Shown: positions 34,801 to 46,910, counted from the first letter of the stretch. The stretch: 64,000 nucleotides of DNA from Telopea speciosissima (GCF_018873765.1 NC_057916.1:26628501-26692500); one strand, 5' to 3'. Program-made: numbers and translations. The notes: a model not told the origin generated them from the sequence alone.

Positions 34801-35677
34801 TTACTGTGTCCAGAACTTCTGCAAGAGCAGCTTGGTTGATCCCATCAGCCTCATAGATCCCTTGGTAATGGCTTACAACTTCTGAGAAGATCTCCTTATC
34901 AAAGATGACCCACCTTCCTGTGGGTAACCAGAGCTTTAAAATTTTGTTAGCCTGCCTACGTTGTAATGTCGAAGCATGGAAATAACCAGTGTTTCGGTCT
35001 CCGCTTTGGAGCCATGATATTCTGGACTTTTGACACCACAGTATTTCAGTTCGAATTAGCTCCTCTTCCTCTTTACAACGACCATTCTCAGAAGGGGGGG
35101 TCATCCTGAAGCTTGCCCAACTCGGAATAGAGATCACTTATCTTCTTATTGACATTGCCGACGCTCTCTTTATTCCACTGTTGAAGGACAGGCTTGCAAT
35201 TGTGAACCTTTTGCATAAGGACCTGGCTAGCACTACAATGCCCTTTAATGGACCAAGCTTTCTTCACAGCTTCTTTGCAACTAGAGTGGCGAAGCCACAT
35301 AGCCTCAAAGCGGAAAGGCCTGGCGCCAGCAGAGACGCCTCCTTCAGTATCGACAAGCAAAGGACAATGGTTTGAGCCGACTCTAGGCTTGATGAACACG
35401 GTAGCATCTGCATAAGAAGTTCTCCAGGCCGAGTTAGCCATAGCTCTGTCCAGCCGAATCTTAATGCACGCAGAGCCCTTACGGTTATTACACCAGGTAT
35501 AGCGGGGACCATTTGCCCCTAAGTCCAATAAATTGCAGGAGTTTATCATCATCTTGAATTCCTCATTATCTTTAGATAGCTTGTTAGATCCACCGGACTT
35601 CTCGTGCCAGGCCAAATAAGAATTAAAGTCCCCCATGACAATCCACCGATCTGATCTGGAGCTCTCACATGTATGTT
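31857..35677 (-). mobile_element. 5'-truncated L1-type LINE with 17-bp target duplication
   Basis: The 17 bases GCTCTCACATGTATGTT stand at 31857-31873 and 35661-35677. The inserted 3.8 kb ends (minus strand) in TTCTTACC plus poly(A), and begins inside the endonuclease domain. It lies in sequence that follows the HSP70 duplicate's intron. Order on minus: APE endonuclease end, reverse transcriptase, zinc-binding RVT domain, RNase H. All parts of ORF2 after the truncation are present, but several frameshifts break it. Confidence 0.95.
31896..35650 (-). pseudogene. LINE ORF2: endonuclease (partial), reverse transcriptase, RNase H
   Basis: Endonuclease C-terminal half at 35088-35650: WIVMGDFNSYLAW, LGANGPRYTWCNNR, and SNHCPLLVD where SDH is usual. 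RT at 33296-35137: PGLDGLPPMFYQNFW, KLDLRKAYDRLEWNFI, GIRQGDPLSPAIFILC and LLFADDCVLFSKV with the catalytic FADD. Zinc-binding region near 32700-32800: CHRCGKTPKIVEHILLECPF. RNase H at 31896-32440: KINCDASFS, EEAMAVRSGL, ESDCKEMI, HVADALARKAL. Frames shift near 35093 (in a run of seven G on plus) and several times after 33296. It replicates by target-primed reverse transcription; this copy is dead. Confidence 0.93.
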
Positions 35678-36522
35678 CACCTGTTGGTAAGTGTAGAGGA
35701 ACCGAACTCCTTTCTGTCTAGCAGAAAAAAGTAAGATTACAATTTTTATTTTTTCAAAAAAAAAAAATTCAAATAATAGAAAATTTTCATTTAACATATC
35801 ATTTGCAAGGAAAATTGTATAGAGAAACAAAACAAGGTCCAACAAAAGGAAAATCTTCACCACAGCTCAGGAAGTGTCATAACTCATAATCCATTTTCAG
35901 TTTCTCATTTTATATTTCGAAGTAAGAATATTGGACTAGATTCTAAAAGTGATGGAGGGTAAATGAGTAATTTTATAACTATTTCTAAATTCATGCCAAA
36001 TAAAATAAAATGCATGCCATTTGACGACCGAAGGGCAAAAAACTAGTCCTTATCCCTTCATCGTGAAGCCCAACAGGAGGAGGAGGAGGATGGCTGTCTA
36101 AAGATACTCTCACAAGCTCTTTACTTCCAGTTCCTAAGTGGTCGACACCTTAAAAGACAAAGACCCTGGCCAAGTAGTCAAGCTTTGATGTCATGGTTGC
36201 TCACTTGTGAAGTAAAAACCAAGGGCAATGTTAGAATGACTCAGATAAAGATTTCAACGGTTCTGTCTACAGTGGACATAAGGTTATGAATCTCCCACTG
36301 GCAAGGCTGTGATTATAGCATTTGCTTCTGTGAAGTTGCATGATTCGGGGGAGAAGCCTTTGTCCTTTGCTATATAGAGATGGTGAAGGGAGTCATGTGT
36401 CTCAGTCTCACAAAACTTCCTCTTCCTCCCTCCCCCCTCCCCCCTCCCCAACCTTCCTCCCAATTCTACATCAGCCAACCTTCAGGTGTCTCTGGGAATA
36501 TAAATTCAAGAAATCCTCTCCC

Positions 36523-36571
36523 AAGAAAATATCAAAGAATTTTTTTTTTCGGTTAAAGAGAATATCAAAGA
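36523..36571 (-). repeat. Poly(A)-tailed microinsertion with 16-bp target duplication
   Basis: AAGAAAATATCAAAGA (36523-36538) recurs at 36556-36571 with one mismatch. The insert of about 17 bases reads, on minus, TAACCG followed by an A run, like a LINE tail. Confidence 0.6.
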
Positions 36572-37202
36572 TTAAAAAACACATTTGAGAATACATGAGA
36601 AAAGTCTTATGATTAGGTAAGATGAATTGAACCCTCAAAAGTATACATGTGGCTAGTTGAAGGTAAATCTTTTCCACCCATTTAAACGGAATAGACTTCC
36701 ATAGATTCCAATGACCTGAACCTTAGAAATCAAGTATGAATTAACCAATTCGAAATAATTAGAATCAAGATCAACCAAGACAGATCCAATATGAACAGAA
36801 TCGAGGTTCCGATTCCAATTCTTCGAACCATGATCCATACAGTTGAAACTGAATATCTTATGGGATTCAATTTACCATTATTATACTGCTGTCTTTGTCC
36901 AGAACTTAATCACCCTTTCTTCCCAATGTCAGTGGCCTAGTTTGAGCAATCTTAGGTTTGGTTGATGAGGTGGAGGACCCAACTATTCTGGGAAGCTACC
37001 AAATTTTTATTTATTTTTGGTGCAAACACATCCAAAGAGAGGGGGGGTGGGGGGATTTATTAAGCCACCCAGGGCAAGAATTGAGATGTAAGAATAAGGA
37101 ATTGGTCTTCAGGGAAACCGGACTCCCGACATCTCCGATGGGAATAACAAATGCCCATTTTGAGAGAGTGGTTCACCAAATTTTCGGTCCTAAGAACACC
37201 AG

Positions 37203-37259
<57 letters not shown>
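37203..37259. repeat. (A)n(TA)n microsatellite
   Basis: A run of about 17 A followed by about 20 TA repeats. Polymorphic length is expected. Confidence 0.95.
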
Positions 37260-37262
<3 letters not shown>

Positions 37263-37431
37263 AAGTAAAATATAAAATAGTAGAGATCTCTGAAGGCGGG
37301 GCCTGGGTTCAAAATCTTCACAGACCATGGATTAGAACCTATCAATCCAAATAGTGAAATAGATAGTGCTGATTAAATTCCAAGTCTAAGAGCAAAAGCC
37401 TCACCAACAAATGCAGAATTAGGAAAAACGA

Positions 37432-37586
37432 TTATCTCCTCCAGTTCCCTGCCCGGCCCAGTTCCTCTAATAGGGGGTGGTGGACCCCAAACAGGAAGAG
37501 TGTTTGGGCAGGGGTAGAGTGGTCATTCCAGGCCCCCCTGTTAGAGGAACTGGGGAACTGGGCCTGGCAGGAACTGGAGGTGATAA
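37432..37586. repeat. Foldback MITE, family member 1
   Basis: Begins TTATCTCCTCCAGTTCC and ends in the inverted GGAACTGGAGGTGATAA. The outer arms are about 45 bp. The centre shares GGACCCCA, GTGTTTGGGCAGGGG and GGTCATT with the element at 54434-54595, so both are one family. Confidence 0.75.
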
Positions 37587-38805
37587 CGATCCCCAATTCC
37601 TCTATGATCCAGATCATAATCAGCGTGGAATATCCTAGAATTGGCATGTGGGTGTTAAGGACTATAGATTCAATCTGGATCTGCAGGAATAAAAACATAT
37701 TTGGGCTTGAGTTTCTAAATCAATTTCCGCAAGGATGAACACTGGTTCGGTCTCCATTCTCGTAGAGATGCTGAATTTGTTGATGAGAAACTCCCTAGTA
37801 GTTTTTACAATAGCTCCAAATATATAACATTGACTGAAATCTGCCATTGAAGATGCTTGTTATGCCCATTGTACAAGAACAAATTTCAACTCTTCAATGC
37901 AGAATGTGGTCTTAGGTCTGTTCTATTGCCATAACCACCGAGTCTTAGCATTAATTCCATGTGTATAGGGTTATATAATATCTACAAGTAACAACAAATT
38001 GATCGGAAAGAGATTGTGACTGCAGTCAGGTCTTGCTGATCCAGCAAATATCTCTTCACTATGAAGAGTGTATTTTAATCTTAAATTTTAATCTTAAATT
38101 TTCTTTTTGAAAAGAGTTGGAAGTCAATCCACTTACATCCCTAAAAGGATAACCAGTTAATTGAATAGAATCTGCTGCTAAACCAGTTGAGAAATATACC
38201 CAACAGCAAATAAATAAAATACTCGACATATACATCCACATTGTAAAACTTGACACCATAAGGATAACAAACCTACCAAGAACAAATCTTACTCATACTA
38301 AGAATCAAAGTCTACTGCATTTAAGGACAACACAATTGGATCCAAGAACCACAATAAGACAACTACAGGAAAAATACCAATTAATACATATACAATGTTC
38401 TCCATCAGGCTAAGTAGAGATTCAAGAGTGGGAATATCTTTCAGTCAGCCACACACCCAATGTCTGCAAAAAACTAGATAAAGAAAGACAATAGTATAGG
38501 TCCCATTTGATTCCAGAGTTAAAGACAAAGGTTCAAGGTTGCAGAATCCTTACCATTTAACTTTGGGGAAATAAAGTTTGCAGCTCAGGAGTAACCCCAG
38601 TCAGAAAGCTAACCAGATGCATAAGAACAAACCAGAACAATTAGTGGCAGCCAAAAACTATGAGTGCAATATGCACAGTAAGGATGCATCTTTTTTTTTT
38701 TTCCCCTTTCATTTTATATAATTCATTTTTATGATACAGAGTTAGTGAACAATGAAACACTGAGCATAGCAAGCCACCCTTACATTTTTCATATCAATGC
38801 CTCTT

Positions 38806-40311
38806 TCAAGTCAACAGCAGCTCGTTGGTTCCAAGGTGAGGACGAAGGCACACACGGACCTCATGTTCTTCTGGACCCACCCGGTGTTTTGGAACCATAA
38901 TCTCCAGCACTGTCCCAGTCTCATCATAGTATGCTTCTAGCTTGGCATCTTCTGGAATTCGAGTTGCAAGTGGGATTTCTCTTATGAATTCCCCCGGAGG
39001 GCAGTGCTCAGGTGATGGATCTGTGAGCTTGAATGTCCTATCATGCCTCTTGATGAATGGCATGCGGGCTGTACTCACACAGGATATCTTTACAATCCCA
39101 TGAGTTAGACTATTCCTCCAAGAAACTTTCACCCTCTGAAGATCTGCAAAAGGCACACTAACAATGATCAAGTACCCTTCAGCATCCTCATAAATGGTTT
39201 TTGCAGCAGTGACGGGTCCATATATGTTCCTCATTACACCACTGAATTCATTCAACCACAGTGGCTCGATCGGGTGAACCTCCATATCCGTAACTCGATC
39301 AGAATGCGAATTCATAGGCAAACAACAATCATCGTCATTCCCATGTGGGAAGAAGTCCTTTCTCCGTTTGCTGGAAACAGGTGAAAGGTCCATCCCATCA
39401 CCATTGACATGGTTTGAAGGTTGGGTGGACAAATTCAGGCCAGACCCATTGAGCAATCTCTTTGAATTGGGTTGTGGGTTACTTTTTATAGGAGGGGGCC
39501 TCTCAAGCTCAAACTCTGTGTTTGGAAGGTTCCTCCATGCAACAAAGTCACTGGCTTCAGGAGGGATGGTAAAGTTCACGTCCCGGCCTGTGAGTTCTAT
39601 CCACCTTTTCCGCTCTTCCTCATCAAGACCCACGAGATTAGGTGACCAAACAACCTCAATACCATGCACACACTGTGGATTAGAAAGGCCCCTGTAATGC
39701 TTCCTCTGCATTCTGTGAGATCGAACAAAGCCCTTATCCACACTGAACGGGAAAGGGCGCTCTCCTTGGCGAGAGTGCCCATTCATGTAACTCCTAAGCT
39801 GCATCTTACCCAATGCATTCTCAGGCCTTTCCCTAAAAACCCACATGTACATGTTCTCCATATCATGCTGAACCAGGAATACATCGAGATGGAGATCGGA
39901 TTTATCAAACCCAGAAACACCATTACTGTCCCGTGTGATCTTAACCTTGGACTTCTCATTCAAAACTGGCTTGAAGTAGAAGCTAAAGAAAAACCAGGCA
40001 CCCCAGATGCTGTCTACCCGCTTGGCACATTTCCTACCCATCTTGGGGAGGCTGAGGAGAGTCTCTGTCTCATAGATCTGAGACCCAAGCCCAACATCTA
40101 GGATATCACAAGGGTCAGGGTTCCATGGCTGGGGCGGCGGGCTACGTTCTGCGGACAGTGGCAGATTAATATCGGGCGGTCGGGAAAGGATTAGCTGCCT
40201 ATTAATCTCTCTTTCCAATTCATCATGCGAGTTGGCGCTTGAATCCATGGATAAGAGGGTTGATGGGTGATGGTTCTCCATGGATAGCGTAGTGAGAAGA
40301 GCTTCCCCCAT
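38806..40311 (-). CDS. HSP20-like chaperone superfamily protein (alpha-crystallin domain)
   Basis: A single open frame of 501 aa starting MGEALLTTLSMENHHPS. The N-terminal two thirds is a plant-specific region with conserved-looking text (DPCDILDVGLGSQIYETE, MGRKCAKRVDSIWGAWFFF, HRMQRKHYRGLSNPQCVHGI, IELTGRDVNFTIPPEASDFV) and a basic SSKRRKDF stretch. Residues about 370-480 form an alpha-crystallin (ACD) domain: AEGYLIIVSVPFADLQRVKV, FKLTDPSPEHCPPGEFIREI and TGTVLEIMVPKHR. Arabidopsis has long HSP20-like proteins of this size (At5g02480 as I recall it); exact function is unknown, and canonical small-HSP activity is not shown. A GT donor near 40850 on the minus strand and leader-like sequence to about 41000 suggest a 5' UTR intron (inference). 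Confidence 0.9.
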   Translation of the reverse strand: MGEALLTTLSMENHHPSTLLSMDSSANSHDELEREINRQLILSRPPDINLPLSAERSPPPQPWNPDPCDILDVGLGSQIYETETLLSLPKMGRKCAKRVDSIWGAWFFFSFYFKPVLNEKSKVKITRDSNGVSGFDKSDLHLDVFLVQHDMENMYMWVFRERPENALGKMQLRSYMNGHSRQGERPFPFSVDKGFVRSHRMQRKHYRGLSNPQCVHGIEVVWSPNLVGLDEEERKRWIELTGRDVNFTIPPEASDFVAWRNLPNTEFELERPPPIKSNPQPNSKRLLNGSGLNLSTQPSNHVNGDGMDLSPVSSKRRKDFFPHGNDDDCCLPMNSHSDRVTDMEVHPIEPLWLNEFSGVMRNIYGPVTAAKTIYEDAEGYLIIVSVPFADLQRVKVSWRNSLTHGIVKISCVSTARMPFIKRHDRTFKLTDPSPEHCPPGEFIREIPLATRIPEDAKLEAYYDETGTVLEIMVPKHRVGPEEHEVRVCLRPHLGTNELLLT

Positions 40312-42739
40312 TTTCCCTTATCCCCTTTAGGGTTTTTCTTGCTGGTGGGGGTGGAATTTTTGCAATACCACCAACGTCAATAGAAGCACCTCATAAAGAT
40401 CTTCGTAAATCAATCCCACAAAAACCCACCAAAGAAAACCCTAGATTCATCAATCAACTGACAAAATCCCCAAACATAAGCATTGAAATATGAAACAACG
40501 GCTGAAGATTCAGAACCGCTGGCTCAGAAAACAAAAACCCTAGAACCATCAAATGAGGCAACTCAGCCTTCACAATAGAATCCTTTCGATGTCCATCCCG
40601 TAGAGAAAGAGCCCCATCGGAAACCCTTTAAGAGGAAAAGACATTAAAGACTTCCAAATGAAAATTGATTCGTAACCCTTAACTCTAGAATCTCCCGAAA
40701 TCCTCCGAAAACAGGAGGAAAATAGGGTATCAAAGCAATCAAATCCATGAAGAAATCTGAGAAGTTGAAGGGGAGGACATCACCAGAAATCCAATAACCC
40801 TAACCCTAAAAGAGAACCCAGATAATAATCGAGGGGATCTTGGAAGATTACCTTTTGCGATAGGCTTTGAATCCATGGAAACAAGGGCGTGGGCTTTCGT
40901 ATGCAATCCTCATCTTCGTCACAAATCTCGTTCCGTTAAAAGAAGCTGAAAGAGTAAGTGCGGTACACTATGAAGGCGACAAACGATAACGGATTCTGTT
41001 TAGGGAAACCGTCTCATTCCCCTTCAGAAGAAGAGTCACCTACACCGGTTTCGGTTAGCACCGCCGTTTGGAAAACGCCGTCACCGTTAAATAACGGTAA
41101 CTCAGAGCACTCATGAGAAAAGTCAAAAGAGGCGTCAACCAAAAAAGGTCGACTTCGTAGCCTGTGTTGTCGCTCTCGGATTGGTGAGAGCCATACTTCC
41201 TTCGTCCAATGGTGGTGGACCTTACCAACACTCAAAACCCTAATCACACCTCTCTTTTCCTCTTAAAAAAGGATTTGCAACCAATGGGGGAGCTCACTAG
41301 CTCAGTAGGGAACATGGTTTTAGTTCATAGCTACTAGGGGTATTCTGTATTAATTTATGTTAATTGATGATGCATTTATATTTTGTCAAAAAAGAAATGA
41401 AACCGATTGGTATCTATTTCTATCTTATTAATTTTCTATAAAGATATGGGCAACAGGAATATTGGGGCCAATACTAGAATACCTCCAAGTATCTTTTTTT
41501 ATTGATTTCTTGCGTAATCACTTAATTTCTAGATCTTTTTCGGATAAGTTGTTCTTTCTTTCTGTAATATCACTTGTTATTTTTTGTGGAAACAACAGTA
41601 AATAACTAAGTGACAAATTATTATTATATATAAAAAATCAAGTGACAAAAATAAAAGTTTTCAAAATCTAAGACTATCTAGAGGGTGCATGATAAAAATA
41701 GGAGGATATATGATTGAATGAAAGTTATATTGATTAATATTTTAATATTAAATTTGACAAATGGCCAATTAATTTAGATATGCTTTAGTTATTCTACAAT
41801 CAAAATTGTTATATCATTGATCCACATGGCACAACTAGATAGGTCACCAATAGATATTCTATGAACGAGGCTGTCTATAAAACCTTTTGTCTAGAAGAAA
41901 AAAAAAATGGAAAAAAGAACTCTGCCTAGTAATATGGCATCTGCACCCAGATACAAAGGGAGGTGAAATGATAACCCCACTCCTGTGAGTGAAAAAGTAA
42001 GGAGCAAAAGTAATATTAGGATATGAAATATTTTATAATTATTTAGTGAATAATGGTATAGACGATTGAGTTGTTGGGTTCTTAATAATTCCTTAGTCTC
42101 CACCTATGCAAGTATGGAACCCTAAGCCAAGTCTTCAGCAATACCGTATGGTGTAAATATTAGGATTAATATATTAAAGGCTTCAAGAGGAAGTGGGTAT
42201 TCTTCTTATATCATATCAAGCCTGCCTTGTCTGCCTACCCCAGATGAGATGGATTTTATCATCTGTGTTGTTTGTTTTAGGATATCGATCAGGTGTCCTC
42301 TATCGGGGGAGGTGGAGAGGAAGTCAAGAACATGTCTCCTATGTTATTGGATTTCTCTTCTTTATTAATTTTTTGGTTTTATTAATTCATTTCATCTCTT
42401 AATTCACAAGTCTTGGATGGTTTTAAAATGATGCTTAAGTTAGCTATTTTGTATCCTATATATATATATATAAAAGTATTTAATTTACATTTAATTTGTT
42501 TAGTAAATTAAGTTTCTTAGAATCCTACTAATAAAGTACGAGCTAAGATTGGTGGCATCTGCTATCCCATGTGTATCAAGTAAGCTCAAAACAAGAAACC
42601 TTAAATTAGGGTGTGGTAGACTTTCTTGATAGAAAATGGCAAACGCTCCTCGTACGTGAGCCCTCTTGTGATGGTGGAAACCAAAATTCACATATATATA
42701 CCATGTTGGGCATAAGCTCACATTAACTAATTTTAGGAG
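40312..42739. other. 5' flank of the HSP20-like gene and spacer
   Basis: 40312-41000 is likely leader, with a short telobox-like CCCTAACCCTAA at 40797. Beyond that the sequence is AT-rich and no gene was recognised. Confidence 0.4.
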
Positions 42740-42929
42740 TTTGGAGAATTTTATAGACCAGAGGGCGGGCCTTGGTGCAACGGTAAGATTGTTTCATTAT
42801 GTTTAAATCTGGAAATAGCCTCTCTGTAAGAGCAAGGGTAAGGGCTGCATACATTAATTATGACCCTCCCCAACGCAATGGCGAGAGCCTTGTGCACTGG
42901 GTATGCTCTTTGGAGAATTTTATGGACCA
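42740..42929 (+). mobile_element. Au-type SINE with 21-bp target duplication
   Basis: The SINE (42761-42908) reads GGGCCTTGGTGCAACGGTAA (tRNA-like box A), a degenerate middle, GGCTGCATACATTAATTATG, ACCCTCCCCAACGCAATGG and GAGCCTTGTGCACTGGGTAT. This is the Au-SINE layout. It is flanked by TTTGGAGAATTTTATAGACC plus A at 42740-42760, repeated with one mismatch at 42909-42929. Confidence 0.92.
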
Positions 42930-45900
42930 ATTAGGCTCTTCACTCAATAACTTAAACTTTTGTGTTGGATTAATTTTGGGATCTGATGAGATGATTTCAT
43001 AGAATGTTGGGAATAATCCTATGTCAACTAACTTTGAAATCTTTAAGCCAGCTTAAGTGTTTGAACCATGATGTAGAAGAACTCATCATATACAATATTT
43101 TCTCATCACCAAATTTATTGAAGGTGGAACAAGGCAAAATAGACTTCGAGCTTGTGGCCCCTTGCAATGTAATGAGGCCTGAGAGACTATTTTTTCTAAT
43201 CTCAAGTTGCAATTGAGTGTGTACTATTTGCTACTTGATAGTACATGGATAGAGGACCTCACATACATCTCAATGCCCAAATTTTAGCATGGAAAGTTGT
43301 TCAAACTCTGATTCAAAGTTTTAGTAAAATTATCAAAACACCATCAAATGGAGATGAATATAATAAAATACAAAATGATATCTTTTGCAATTTTAGCTAC
43401 TTCTTTTACTCACTTTAAGCTGAAATCGTACCACTGAGATGTTTTCCTGGTCCTTTTTCACAAGGACGGGAAAGAAAACCCAATTCTTAATGTCTCCTAT
43501 ATTTTTGCCTACTCTCTCTTGGCCATGGTTGAAGATTCCTTCTTTCTCTATTTCTTCCCTTCGGAGAGGTAACCATGGTCGATGAGAAACTTAATTAGCT
43601 AGCTAATTTGGAAACCTGGCATAGAATTCCTAAGATCCATAGTCACATTATAGAATTAGAACTGTTTTCACATTTCTTCACAATGCCAGTGCACAAGCCT
43701 AGTTAAGGCCTAAAGGCATAAACCAGCCCCCGAACAACGTCGTTAATAATAGTAATTGAAAATCTTTTCAGAACAAGAGCAATCCAAAAATTTATTATAT
43801 GACATAGTAGATCCCAAATTTCCCTGCTCATATGTCAAATTTCAGTCTAAATGGAATTTGCGATTTAAGTAGTAAAAATAGGTTTAAAAAATTAGGACTA
43901 TAGAGGAGTACTGCATAGTAGTGATCGAAGTACCAATCACAAGCATTGACATACACTCGGATGCATATTAAGCATCTAGGTGGTTTTCATTAAAAAATAA
44001 ATAGAGTCTTGGTGCTGTTGAAGCTGGCTTATTCATGCTAGTCATCTTAGAGCTATAAGCCAGAACCTTCTTCATCCTAGTTTTCATCCTAGTTTCACCT
44101 ACCACTATGAGCGTCGAACCTATATTCACTTTTGTTAAATGAACAACGAGATCTTGCTAGTAGATATGGGATATTTGATTGAATTAGACTCTATAGTTTT
44201 TGACATACGACCATCTAGATCATGTATTCGTTATCCAATGATCACAATTGCTACATCATTATTCCATATTGCACAATGAGGATGGGTTGCAATTTGATAA
44301 GCTTATCAAATCATGCATTAGAATGAGTTTTTATTTAATAGTATTTATCTTAATGCATGAATAAGAAAAGCAATTCCGAACTAAATTTAGTTAGGACTAA
44401 ATCTAGGCTTCCAATCCCTCTCCCTCCTTTTAGCGGAGGGGTTGTGGTAATCCTAACATCTAAGTCAAAATTTAATTTCAAAAAGTTGTCATTTTTTTGC
44501 ATCAAATGAGTTAGAATCAACTATGGTTTGATTGGCTACTCCTGAATAATGTGAGTCCAATTAGCTTGTGTAAGCCTATATTTAGTTCGATTATAGTCCA
44601 TTTATGGCCTGTATAAGGATTGTTTATAAATATTTAGTCAATTAGCTCGTCTAAATCCCGATTATGGATTAGAATCGACCAACCAAATAGAAATGTGTCC
44701 ATTCCCTAGCCTATGAGGTCTGAGTACCTAAACGGGTGAAAATAGTCTGGGGCCTTAAATTAGTGAGGATCGATTAGGCCCAACTGATTGATACCCCTAC
44801 TACCCTTCACCTAGGGTAGGAAAACTTTGGCCTTTTTTCTTTATTAAAATAATCCAAATGCATGAATAGCCATATAGAAACTGTTCATGAATAACTTCCT
44901 TGAATGGCAATCGTGACTCTTAAAACACCCCCCACCACCCCCAAAAATAAATAAATAAAGGCAGCCTTATATTCTTGGTATATGTATCTGTCAAGTCATT
45001 CTCAATCATGACTCAGGACTATGAGCCTAAGCCTTTAAATGGCTCATATATGTCTTCTTCTCATTAACACGAGTATTAAAAAAAAAGTAATGGTGCATGC
45101 TCTCTTCTGAGGTGTTCCATTGTGATCAAGTGGTCACGGGTTTGAGTATGGAAACAGCCTTCCTGCAAAAGCAGATAAGGCTGTATACATTATGACTCTC
45201 CCCAGACTCCGTAGTGACAGGAGTCAGATTGAAATCGACTGATTAAAAATTAGAATTGATCGAATCCAATTATTAATGGTTTAGTTCTAATCTAGCCATT
45301 AGAATGATTTATATTAATTGGTTAGAACCAATTATGGGAGTTTATATAAGACTAAGTTTTCCTTCACTTCAAAAGAAGAGAGATTTCTTCCCCATGGATG
45401 ATATGATCATATATGATTGGACTCTTGGATTATCAATACACTTTTATCTCTTATTGACAAAGGCGAAATTACCCCTCTCTGATGCAATCTAATGGTACCA
45501 ATTATTCCTCTTCACCATTGGTGCAGAGAAACTCAATGCGTTTAGAATTAATTAAGAACTACGATCAATTAATTAGAAACTAATACCTACTATCCTGTTA
45601 TTAATTGGTATTGGTTCCAAGGTTTGAAACTATTTAATTATTTGGGATGGTTTATTTCTTCACACGGAAAAAGGTAGAATCAATTAGGACCCATCATGAT
45701 TAATAGAAACCATCCCGATAATAGTTTTACATATTGGGTCCAAATTTTGTGGATAAGTAAACCTGTGGTTCCCGCACTTTTATTCAAGTTTCAACTAAAT
45801 GAAGTTTGTTACCTGGTAAAATAGAATTTTTTTTAAAAAAAAAAAAAGGTCAAAGATTTCATACATGGCCATGCAAACATGCACGGTCGTGTCCCCTCTC

Positions 45901-46816
45901 ACAAGGAGTTAGAAAAGTCATAAAACCCCACTCCTATTTTAATGTCGTGAAACTCTCACCCTCTCACATGCACGGCTTACAAGCTGTGAATGAACAATGT
46001 CTCCAAAAAAAAATTTTGGTAAACAAGTTTTAGAAAATTCACAAATATGAGAAAATACACATTAGTTAATAGAGAATCATAGATATGCATGGACATACTC
46101 GACCCGTGTACAACTTTTTTCTAAAGATCTGAAAAAACCCAATTTTTTAAACTCAAATGAATTATTCAATCGAATCTGAATTATAAGGATAATTCGGTTC
46201 GCCTTTATTTAAAAATTTAAAAAAAAAAATAATAACTTAACAGAAAATAAAAATATATTTACCCTTATCATCTACTGCTTATTCCATAATTTTTTTTTCC
46301 CGTGCTTATTCCTTGATCAAAATTGTCACAGTTGCAAGAAGTGATTTCAAGATCCATTATTGGTTTGACACATTTTTGAGCTTTGGGATAGATCTATTCG
46401 GTCACCATCTGTGAAATAATTCAAACACCTCTTGTTGTTTTGTTGGGCTGGATCCTCTTGATGGATATAAGTTCAGTGACTCCCTAGTTCTTTTGAAATT
46501 GATTCACTGGTCAACCCATTAAATCAAATTAAAAAAAAAAAAACAATATAAAGGTCAACGTTGTGCCACCATCACCCTCCTCATCAAACCACAGTAATAA
46601 CACCTAGACTTTATTCATGCATATGATCGATAGATGCTCAAATTAACTACTATTCTATTCTTCTGTTGTTTCAAAAAATTTGGTAGAAAAACCACTATTC
46701 TATTCTGAAACAAAACAAGGGAAAAAGAAAAGAGAGAGAGAAGAAAAGGTCCATGGAGCTCCAGCTTCACCCACCAATCATGGATGAGATGATATTATAT
46801 ATGTGCACAAAAAGAA
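42930..46816. other. AT-rich spacer
   Basis: No gene was recognised. One partial Au-SINE lies at 45110-45225. Confidence 0.45.
45110..45225 (+). repeat. Partial Au-type SINE
   Basis: Carries the Au-SINE middle: CCATTGTGATCAAGTGGTCA, CGGGTTTGAGTATGG (box B), GAAACAGCCTTCCTGCAAAA, GGCTGTATACATTATGAC and CTCCCCAGACTCCGTAG. The 5' head and 3' tail are missing or degraded. Confidence 0.75.
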
Positions 46817-46849
46817 GTGCTCGTCTCTTCCCAAAGTATCTCCACAGTA

Positions 46850-46850
<1 letters not shown>

Positions 46851-46888
<38 letters not shown>
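46851..46888. repeat. (CT)n(CA)n microsatellite in the WOX2 3' flank
   Basis: About 11 CT units followed by about 8 CA units, 25-60 bp past the WOX2 stop codon, so probably in its 3' UTR. Confidence 0.9.
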
Positions 46889-46910
46889 TGGCTTCCAAAA
46901 CATAAGACAT

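Larger units (their letters stand above)
35678..38805. other. Intergenic spacer
   Basis: No gene was recognised. It holds a poly(A)-tailed microinsertion (36523-36571), a long (TA)n microsatellite (37219-37259) and a foldback MITE (37432-37586). A stretch with T-run to G-run edges at 37011-37200 looks repetitive but could not be classified. Confidence 0.45.

Noticed and set aside
40797-40808. CCCTAACCCTAA as an interstitial telomere repeat
   Set aside because: Only two units; teloboxes of this kind are common in plant leaders.
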